A stretch of DNA of 12,637 nt from Candidatus Cloacimonadota bacterium (GTDB lineage: Bacteria > Cloacimonadota > Cloacimonadia > Cloacimonadales > TCS61). The notes beneath the pieces were generated by a model. It was not told the DNA's origin, made no database searches, and was given only the letters and a program-made list of their open reading frames with translations. Shown piece by piece: positions 7,833-12,637 of the stretch (positions are counted from its first letter, which is position 1; each line of letters begins with the position of its first letter). Location: contig JAUVKM010000029.1 of NCBI GenBank assembly GCA_030596265.1, positions 1-12,637 on the forward strand, in the 5' to 3' direction. A program made the position numbers and the translations under genes.

Positions 7833-8853
7833 AAAAACTGAACAATTTAAGATATTAGCTTTTGAAACTTCGTGCGACGATACTTCTGTAGCGATCATTA
7901 ATTCCGAGTTTAAAGTTCTTGTAAACTTGATTTCATCTCAAACTACACATGAAGATTTTGGCGGTGTTGTCCCCGAGCTTGCTTCTCGACTACATTTGAA
8001 GAATATTATGCAGCTAACTCAAGCAGCATTAACAAAAGCGGACTTAACTTTTGAAGATATAGATTCAATTGCTGTATCTGTGAATCCAGGATTAATTGGA
8101 GCATTGCTGGTTGGGGTTTCATTTGCTAAGAGTCTTGCCTATAGTCTTGGGAAACCAATCATTGCTATAAATCATATGCTGGGGCATATCTATGCTAACC
8201 GGATTGAAAACCCGTATCTTTTACCTCCATATCTCGCTCTAGTTGTATCCGGTGGGCATACAGAACTTGTAGATTTTATATCTTTGGATGATTTTGAAAT
8301 AATCGGGAGAACACGTGATGACGCAGCTGGAGAGGCTTTTGATAAAATATCTAAGTTGTTGGGATTGGGTTATCCAGGCGGACCTATCATTGATAAGATC
8401 GCCAGAAATGGAGATCCAAAATTTCATCGATTCCCTAGAGCCCTAAATAAGAAAGATAATTATGATTTTAGCTTCAGCGGATTTAAAACTTCTGTAAGAA
8501 ATTATCTAGCAAGCAAGGATAATAGTTTTATAAAGAGCCATATTGCTGATATTGCTGCCTCTGTTCAACAAGCAATTGTTGATAGTCTTGTTTCAAAAAC
8601 AATAGCGTTTGCAGAAAAATCTAACGCTAAAACAATTATTGTTGCCGGTGGAGTTTCAGCAAATAGTCTTTTACGCAAAGAAATATTTGATAAAGGAAAA
8701 GCTATTGGAGCAAATGTATTCTTTCCTGCTTTAGAGTATTGCATGGATAACGCAGCCATGATCGGAGCTGCAGCAATTGAAAAATATCAGAAAAGTGAGT
8801 TTGCAAACCTATCACTTAACGCTTTTTCTAAAAAAGGTATTAGAATACTTTAA
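7819..8853 (+). CDS. tsaD: tRNA N6-adenosine threonylcarbamoyltransferase TsaD
   Basis: A 344-residue Kae1/TsaD protein that transfers the threonylcarbamoyl group to A37 of tRNAs decoding ANN codons, working with TsaB, TsaE and TsaC/Sua5 (not in the window). Family motifs are intact: FETSCDDTSVAI (15-26), HEDFGGVVPELASR (44-57), metal-binding NHMLGH (H119, H123), VVSGGHTELV (142-151), DDAAGEAFDK (167-176), GYPGGP (184-189), FSFSGFKTSVRNYL (217-230), VAGGVSANSLLR (275-286) and CMDNAAMIG (D310 as third metal ligand). Length is close to that of the E. coli enzyme (337). The ATG lies inside the end of ybbR (14-base overlap) with only a weak upstream AGG, so it is likely coupled to ybbR. The next in-frame Met is inside conserved sequence, which supports this start. 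A tRNA-Thr, a substrate class of this enzyme, is encoded about 310 bases downstream. Confidence 0.98.
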   Translation: MIGNEKTEQFKILAFETSCDDTSVAIINSEFKVLVNLISSQTTHEDFGGVVPELASRLHLKNIMQLTQAALTKADLTFEDIDSIAVSVNPGLIGALLVGVSFAKSLAYSLGKPIIAINHMLGHIYANRIENPYLLPPYLALVVSGGHTELVDFISLDDFEIIGRTRDDAAGEAFDKISKLLGLGYPGGPIIDKIARNGDPKFHRFPRALNKKDNYDFSFSGFKTSVRNYLASKDNSFIKSHIADIAASVQQAIVDSLVSKTIAFAEKSNAKTIIVAGGVSANSLLRKEIFDKGKAIGANVFFPALEYCMDNAAMIGAAAIEKYQKSEFANLSLNAFSKKGIRIL

Positions 8854-8870
8854 TCAAGTATATTAATAAC

Positions 8871-8899
8871 TAACCACAGATTAACGCTTATAACCACAG
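8871..8899. repeat. 9-bp direct repeat TAACCACAG, 20-bp period
   Basis: TAACCACAG occurs at 8871-8879 and again at 8891-8899, exactly 20 bases apart, directly downstream of tsaD. The first copy reads on as CCACAGATTAACG, which resembles dispersed intergenic repeats of the CCACAGATTAACAC kind that I recall from environmental bacterial genomes. Two copies are too few to call an array. They could be a remnant of such a repeat or two sites for a DNA-binding protein on about the same helix face. Confidence 0.45.
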
Positions 8900-9019
8900 G
8901 TAAATTTAAATTAATTTGAAAAACTGTATTTCTTTGAAGTAAACCATACAAAAGATTTCATATTGTTTTTGTTTCCACAATTTAAATCGTAGCCTACATT
9001 TGATATTTTAATAATATTG

Positions 9020-9072
9020 AGGATTAAGGTTTATACATTTCAACATATTTATCCTTAGATCGTGTTAATCCT
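9020..9072. repeat. 8-bp inverted repeat with an alternative inner stem
   Basis: AGGATTAA (9020-9027) and TTAATCCT (9065-9072) are perfect complements, 37 bases apart. A competing stem joins TAAGG (9025-9029) with CCTTA (9053-9057). The region ends 30 bases before the candidate -35 of the tRNA promoter. The sequence is AT-rich, so chance is possible and no function is claimed. Confidence 0.3.
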
Positions 9073-9102
9073 ATCGAAAATTATACTATTAAATAAATCC
9101 AC

Positions 9103-9134
9103 TTGACCTGCAATGTAGTAATATTTTTTATAAA
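9103..9134 (+). promoter_or_regulatory. Candidate promoter of tRNA-Thr and the downstream thiolase
   Basis: TTGACC (9103-9108) and TATAAA (9129-9134) each match five of six consensus bases; the 20-base spacer is longer than optimal. The -10 is embedded in a 16-base sequence (9128-9143) identical to that at 108-123, with a TTG at the same distance upstream. The predicted start near 9141-9145 would leave a leader of about 20 bases before the mature tRNA. Confidence 0.5.
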
Positions 9135-9161
9135 TTAAAAGAATGATCGAATTATTATAAT

Positions 9162-9237
9162 GCTGGGATGGCACAGATGGTAGCGCAACTGATTCGTAAT
9201 CAGTAGGTCGGGGGTTCGAGTCCCCCTTCCAGCACCA
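9162..9237 (+). tRNA. tRNA-Thr (anticodon CGU)
   Basis: A complete 76-base cloverleaf with encoded CCA. The acceptor stem pairs 9162-9168 with 9227-9233 (one G-U), discriminator A9234, CCA 9235-9237. The anticodon stem 9188-9192/9200-9204 encloses loop TTCGTAA, anticodon CGT at 9195-9197, reading ACG. The T-arm has five G-C pairs and loop TTCGAGT. The D-stem 9171-9174/9183-9186 has an A-C mismatch at its third pair (positions 12-23), an oddity. Position 37 is A (9198), as needed for t6A modification by TsaD. An eight-T run follows at 9241-9248, but without a separate hairpin; the next gene starts 23 bases after CCA, so the two may be cotranscribed. Confidence 0.97.
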
Positions 9238-9260
9238 TTATTTTTTTTAAGGAATATTGC

Positions 9261-10244
9261 ATGAAAAGAAAGCATAGTTGTTTTGCGTTATTTTCAGGTG
9301 GATTGGATAGCATATTAGCCGTTCTGCACATGAAAAGCTTGGGATATAGAGTTTTACCCATATTTTTTAGTACGCCTTTCTTTGGTCCTGATAGGGCACA
9401 GGAAACAGCAAACAGAATAGGATTCGATCTCATCATTCATGATTTATCTGATCTTCATCTAAAAATGATTGAAAATCCAAAATATGGTTATGGAAAAAAT
9501 TTGAATCCATGCATTGACTGCCACGGACTTATGTTTCATGAAGCCGGTAGATTAATGAAGGAATATAAAGTAGATTTTATTATTTCCGGTGAAGTTATGG
9601 GGCAGAGGCCAATGAGCCAGAGAAAAGATGCACTCAATGCTGTTGGGAAACTTAGCGAAATAAAAGATTTGCTAATTCGTCCACTTTCCCAAAAACTTCT
9701 GAGCGATACACTTCCAATTCGTGAAGGCTGGGTGATAAATGATGAAATGCTGGATATTCAGGGTCGTAACAGGAAAAGACAAATGAAAATGGCAGAAGAG
9801 TATGGAATTGATTTCTATCCTTCACCTGGTGGTGGTTGTTTGCTTACAGATGCAGGATTTTCACGTAAATTGAAAGACCTGATGCATTATAATATAATGA
9901 ATAGAAGATCAATTGAATTTCTCAAGACCGGAAGACATCTTAGATTAAATGATAAATTAAAACTCATTATTGGTAGAAATAAATATGAAAATGATATTAT
10001 AAGTGAACTTGCTCAAAATGAAATCATTCTTCAGGCAAAGGATTTTCCAGGACCATTGGGTATTATCCAAACTAATGAGAAGCTTACAATTGAAGATATT
10101 AAACTTTCCGGCTCAATTATTCTCAGATATAATTCTAAAGTAGAAAAATCGGCAATAATCCAATACGGTAAGATTTTCGAGCTTAATGATGAAGTTAATG
10201 TTAAAAAAATGGCTGAAGAAATTGTAAAACAATATTTATTATAG
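9261..10244 (+). CDS. ThiI/MnmA-type PP-loop tRNA sulfurtransferase with NFACT-R-like C-terminal domain
   Basis: A 327-residue cytoplasmic protein. The PP-loop for ATP binding is SGGLDS (12-17), in the order usual for tRNA thiolases that adenylate the target uridine before sulfur transfer. The block NPKYGYGKNLNPCIDCH (72-88), then G-E-V-M-G-Q-R-P-M-S-Q (110-120), R-P-L-S (140-143), GRNRKRQM (168-175) and PSPGGGCLLTD (187-197) mark a distinct family often annotated as a ThiI-like or tRNA thiouridylase-like protein. Cys84, Cys87 and Cys193 form the C-x-x-C plus C set that holds an iron-sulfur cluster in TtuA and in some archaeal ThiI/MnmA enzymes; a cluster here is inference. Residues from about 225 (LRLNDKLKLIIGRN, then FPGPLG and ILRYNSK) resemble the NFACT RNA-binding domain. 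AAGGA at 9249-9253 is well placed before the ATG. The modified tRNA position is unknown. It is followed closely by the hydrolase gene (7-base gap). Confidence 0.88.
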   Translation: MKRKHSCFALFSGGLDSILAVLHMKSLGYRVLPIFFSTPFFGPDRAQETANRIGFDLIIHDLSDLHLKMIENPKYGYGKNLNPCIDCHGLMFHEAGRLMKEYKVDFIISGEVMGQRPMSQRKDALNAVGKLSEIKDLLIRPLSQKLLSDTLPIREGWVINDEMLDIQGRNRKRQMKMAEEYGIDFYPSPGGGCLLTDAGFSRKLKDLMHYNIMNRRSIEFLKTGRHLRLNDKLKLIIGRNKYENDIISELAQNEIILQAKDFPGPLGIIQTNEKLTIEDIKLSGSIILRYNSKVEKSAIIQYGKIFELNDEVNVKKMAEEIVKQYLL

Positions 10245-10251
10245 GAAAAAA

Positions 10252-10887
10252 ATGAAATATAAAAAATTTAATGTACTACCTGAATTTGGAACAAATACAT
10301 ATCTTGTGTGGGACGAAATTTCAAAAGAAGCTACTATCATTGACCCATCTGCAAAATCACAGAGAATGATCGATGAGATAAAAGGAATGGATATTAACTT
10401 GAAATATTTGATCTCAACTCATGGACATGGTGATCATATTGGAGGAAATAAAAGTATTAACGACAATTTTGATGTGAAAAAATGTATCCATAAATATGAT
10501 GCTGGCTCTCTAGTTGATCCAAAAATGAATTTAAGCACTTATTGGAATTCTAAAATTATTGCACCAAAAGCGGATATCATCTTGAATGATGGTGATATAC
10601 TAACTTTAGGAACAGAAAAATTGCAGATAATTCACAATCCCGGTCATTCAAGAGGTGGAATTTGCATTTTAACGAAGAACTTATTATTTTGCGGAGATAC
10701 ACTATTTGCAAATGGTATAGGCAGAACCGATCTGCCAGGTGGTGATTATTCAACCTTGATCAATTCAATAAAATCAAAACTATTTATTTTAGATGGCAAT
10801 ATTAAGGTTCTTCCCGGTCATGGACCCGATTCAACAATCGAAGATGAAAAGGTAGGAAATCCATTTGTTGGAATGATGGCAAGATAG
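10252..10887 (+). CDS. Metallo-beta-lactamase-fold hydrolase, glyoxalase II-like
   Basis: A 211-residue cytoplasmic protein with a full metallo-beta-lactamase metal set: H57-G-H59-G-D61-H62 (THGHGDHIGGN), H132 (NPGHSRGGIC), D149 (FCGDTLF) and H190 (LPGHGPDST). The segment GDTLFANGIGRTDLPGGD is typical of the glyoxalase II / YcbL-like group, which hydrolyses thioesters such as S-lactoylglutathione. It lacks the extra ~40 C-terminal residues of classical GloB that bind glutathione, so it matches the short YcbL-type form and the substrate is open. AGGA at 10243-10246 overlaps the thiolase stop and lies five bases before the ATG, so the two genes form an operon. Whether the pairing reflects shared sulfur chemistry or chance is unknown. 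Confidence 0.92.
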   Translation: MKYKKFNVLPEFGTNTYLVWDEISKEATIIDPSAKSQRMIDEIKGMDINLKYLISTHGHGDHIGGNKSINDNFDVKKCIHKYDAGSLVDPKMNLSTYWNSKIIAPKADIILNDGDILTLGTEKLQIIHNPGHSRGGICILTKNLLFCGDTLFANGIGRTDLPGGDYSTLINSIKSKLFILDGNIKVLPGHGPDSTIEDEKVGNPFVGMMAR

Positions 10888-10960
10888 TAGAACTGTAATG
10901 TAAGGTCAATTCCCAGAATTGATTAACAAAGATATCTTTACCTAATTTAAAACTATACAT

Positions 10961-10993
10961 TTTTTATTCCCCCTTTGTAAGGAGGAATAAAAA
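10961..10993. repeat. Long imperfect palindrome, possible dispersed repeat
   Basis: TTTTTATTCC (10961-10970) pairs perfectly with GGAATAAAAA (10984-10993). The stem continues inward past one C-A mismatch (10971/10983) with four more pairs, closing on a three-base loop TGT (10976-10978). The core CCCCCTTTGTAAGGAGG resembles small dispersed palindromes of the CCCCCTTTGTAAGGGGG type. On neither strand is it followed by a clean T-run, so it is not a textbook terminator. Confidence 0.55.
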
Positions 10994-10999
10994 AGGGTT

Positions 11000-11040
11000 T
11001 AGTGTCAACTCGACTCGTCATTCTTTACGAGTCGAGACTA
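11000..11040. terminator. Bidirectional terminator-like hairpin between convergent genes
   Basis: CTCGACTCGT (11009-11018) and ACGAGTCGAG (11027-11036) form a perfect GC-rich 10-bp stem with an eight-base loop. TAGT (11000-11003) and ACTA (11037-11040) can extend it past a bulge. On the plus strand TTAATAAATTTTT follows; on the minus strand AACCCTTTTTT follows. It lies 14 bases after the stop codon of the acyl-CoA synthetase gene and is likely that gene's terminator, and also stops the thiolase-hydrolase transcript. Confidence 0.65.
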
Positions 11041-11053
11041 TTAATAAATTTTT

Positions 11054-12637
11054 CTATTCAGTATACAAATACCGTTTTATCTTCTTGGTTGGAGTCTTCA
11101 TGAACGGCTCACGCTGCTCAATTATTCTTTTTATGCTGGAAAATGTAGTGACTTGTGAATTCACATCTTTTCTTATATCATGAAGCTGGTTGCTTATAAA
11201 TTCACGCATTTGTTTTTCGTTTTTTCGCTTAGCTCTATGCTCTTTATCGATCAATTCATAATTCAGGTGAACACGAGCTACTATCTTACCTTCAGATTCA
11301 TAAACGATAGATTCCAATACATTGTAGTGCTGATTGATAACAGATTCGATATCTTCAGGATAGATATTCTCTCCACTTGCACCAATTATAACATTTTTTA
11401 ATCTGCCTTTAATATAAAGATAACCATTCTTTAAGATTCCCAGATCACCGGTCTTAAACCAGCCATCATCTGTAAATACTTCTTTAGTACGTTCAGGATC
11501 TTTGTAATATTCTTTCATCACGATATCGCCGATAACCTGTATTTCACCTTCACCGGTTTTAGTGTCTGGATCATAAATACGTACTTTAATTTTAGATAAG
11601 ATCGTACCTGTGGAACGAAATTTCGTTAAGTTAGGATTACTTCCTGCAATTAAGGGAGATGTCTCTGTTAACCCATAACCAATTGCGTATGGGAATTTGG
11701 AATCTCTTAAGAATCTTTCTACATCAGGAGATAGAAGTGCACCGCCAATACCGTAGAAATGAAGTTTTCCACCGAAAGATTTATACAGTTTTTTCCCAGC
11801 TATATAATGTAATAACTTCCTGGTTGGAGGAAAACTATAAAGTGCTTTGGAAATTGGATTTGCAGTTAAAGTCGGATGAATTTTATTTTTAAATATTTTC
11901 TCCATGATCAATGGAACTGTGAGCATAACAGTCGGTTTGATCTTTTGCAAAGCAGGAAGAAGCACACTTGGGGTTGGAAGCTTATCAAGATAATGTATAG
12001 CAGCTCCCTGCATGATCGGCATGATAAGCCCGAGTGTACATTCATAAGTATGTGGAAGTGGAAGTAGCGAAACTAACCGGTCAGTTTCAGTTATATCCTG
12101 CAATGTAAGAACCTCCAAAGTATCGAAGATCAGATTTCTATGAGTAAGAACCACACCCTTTGAATTACCTGTAGTTCCCGAAGTATAAAGAATGCAGGCA
12201 ATATCTTCTTCTTTAACATCTGATGAGCGGAGACCGGTAAGTTTTAAAGCTGAATCGGTCAATTTGGCAAGTGGACGTGTTGTTTTAGATATTGTGCTTT
12301 TCAGCTTGGCAATTGTTGTTTCAGGTGGAATTATCGTAAAATCATCGATGAGAATACGATGTTTGATCAGATCACTTTCCAACTCTTCAATTTTTGGAAA
12401 TTGCTTCCGGGAAATAAAAATTGCCTTACTACCTGAATGCCGGAGTATGTGATGAACTTCATTGTCACGAAAATCAGGAAGAATGGGAACAGCAATTGCC
12501 CCGAGGGTTGTTATAGCAAAATAGGTTATACCCCAGTTAGGAGAATTCTCGCTGAGAATAGCAACTTTATCACCTTTTCCGATTCCTTCTTCCTGCATGA
12601 AAAGTTGAACTTCTTTCACCTGTTCGTAGAATTCATT
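11054..12637 (-). CDS. Long-chain fatty acid-CoA ligase (AMP-binding family), 5' end outside the window
   Basis: The frame stays open to the right edge, giving 527 visible residues. The GTG at 12617-12619 is an internal Val, not the start: the upstream codons read N-E-F-Y-E-Q, matching the family's 'T-Y-x-E-F-x-x-x-V' segment, so perhaps 40-50 N-terminal residues are missing. ANL-superfamily motifs are all present: YTSGTTGNSKG (12187-12155, ATP loop), LLPLPHTYE, GYGLTETSP, GWFKTGDLG, YLYIKGRLKNVI and GENIYPEDIE, with TPTKKIKRYLY near the C-terminus supplying the catalytic Lys. The enzyme adenylates a fatty acid and transfers it to CoA, on the inner face of the membrane; the long linker with I-A-G-K-K-L-Y-K resembles FadD15-type synthetases. 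Chain-length preference cannot be told. Its terminator-like hairpin follows directly. The promoter lies outside the window. Confidence 0.93.
   Translation of the reverse strand, partial: NEFYEQVKEVQLFMQEEGIGKGDKVAILSENSPNWGITYFAITTLGAIAVPILPDFRDNEVHHILRHSGSKAIFISRKQFPKIEELESDLIKHRILIDDFTIIPPETTIAKLKSTISKTTRPLAKLTDSALKLTGLRSSDVKEEDIACILYTSGTTGNSKGVVLTHRNLIFDTLEVLTLQDITETDRLVSLLPLPHTYECTLGLIMPIMQGAAIHYLDKLPTPSVLLPALQKIKPTVMLTVPLIMEKIFKNKIHPTLTANPISKALYSFPPTRKLLHYIAGKKLYKSFGGKLHFYGIGGALLSPDVERFLRDSKFPYAIGYGLTETSPLIAGSNPNLTKFRSTGTILSKIKVRIYDPDTKTGEGEIQVIGDIVMKEYYKDPERTKEVFTDDGWFKTGDLGILKNGYLYIKGRLKNVIIGASGENIYPEDIESVINQHYNVLESIVYESEGKIVARVHLNYELIDKEHRAKRKNEKQMREFISNQLHDIRKDVNSQVTTFSSIKRIIEQREPFMKTPTKKIKRYLYTE

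Larger units (their letters stand above)
8854..9161. other. Non-coding spacer between tsaD and the tRNA gene
   Basis: No coding sequence is evident in these 308 AT-rich bases. They hold a short direct repeat (8871-8899), an inverted repeat (9020-9072) and the candidate tRNA promoter (9103-9134). An imperfect hairpin overlapping the tsaD stop codon (around 8834-8851) has no clean T-run and is not a convincing terminator. Confidence 0.7.
10888..11053. other. Convergent intergenic spacer with four inverted repeats
   Basis: No gene is seen in these 166 bases between two convergent genes. Four symmetrical elements follow one another: a hairpin 10906-10922 (TCAATT/AATTGA), a 12-bp palindrome 10928-10939 (AAAGATATCTTT), and two long hairpins described separately. 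Confidence 0.7.

Noticed and set aside
9156..9161. TATAAT immediately before the tRNA as its -10 box
   Set aside because: It abuts the first tRNA base, so transcription would begin inside the tRNA; the pair at 9103-9134 fits better.
9238..9248. Eight-T run after the tRNA as an intrinsic terminator
   Set aside because: There is no separate hairpin before it; the nearest stem belongs to the tRNA T-arm, too far from the run.
9162..9260. tRNA gene as an integration site for a mobile element
   Set aside because: No integrase gene, no repeat of the tRNA 3' end and no foreign-looking genes follow; the neighbours are housekeeping genes.
12192..12452. Several open frames of 60-90 codons opposite the acyl-CoA synthetase gene and others antisense to the barrel and nucleotidase genes
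   Set aside because: They lie in other frames of strongly supported genes, lack ribosome binding sites and show no recognisable domains.
12617..12619. GTG as the start codon of the acyl-CoA synthetase
   Set aside because: The frame continues upstream to the window edge with residues N-E-F-Y-E-Q that fit the family, so the codon is an internal Val.

Overview
The window is AT-rich (judged by eye) and comes from a bacterium with an outer membrane. Three neighbouring genes encode exported proteins, two of which look like outer-membrane beta-barrels ending in an aromatic residue. The mix of a helix-hairpin-helix barrel, a PorV/FadL-like barrel, YbbR and an NFACT-tailed thiolase points to the Fibrobacteres-Chlorobi-Bacteroidetes neighbourhood. 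Cloacimonadota is my best guess, by inference only. Nine protein genes and one tRNA are present, and nothing looks like a phage, transposon, CRISPR array or defence island.

Layout. Positions 1-217 are a leader or promoter region; a Shine-Dalgarno-like GGAGG on the minus strand at the very edge suggests a divergent gene just outside. Positions 218-5932 hold a tight envelope operon: a ComEA-like helix-hairpin-helix protein fused to a probable barrel, a second barrel protein, and a secreted 5'-nucleotidase-family metallophosphoesterase. Positions 5960-6106 carry a promoter-like pair and a leader that can fold into a three-way junction. Positions 6107-8853 hold a second operon: an AlkD-like HEAT protein with a UUG start, a YbbR protein, and tsaD, which overlaps ybbR. 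Positions 8854-9161 are non-coding and contain a direct repeat and the promoter of tRNA-Thr(CGU) at 9162-9237. The tRNA is followed after 23 bases by a ThiI/MnmA-type tRNA thiolase and a glyoxalase-II-type hydrolase (to 10887). Positions 10888-11053 are a hairpin-rich convergent spacer. A long-chain acyl-CoA synthetase gene on the minus strand fills the rest and runs off the right edge.

How the genes fit together. The first operon reads as surface binding or uptake of DNA, with nucleotide dephosphorylation in the periplasm; this is inference. The middle of the window is rich in tRNA biology: TsaD makes t6A37 on ANN-decoding tRNAs, a tRNA of that class lies just downstream, and a PP-loop tRNA sulfurtransferase follows. 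The most unusual items are the barrel with a built-in DNA-binding module, the structured leader before the AlkD-like gene, that protein's apparently altered active site, and a 16-base promoter element shared between positions 108 and 9128.
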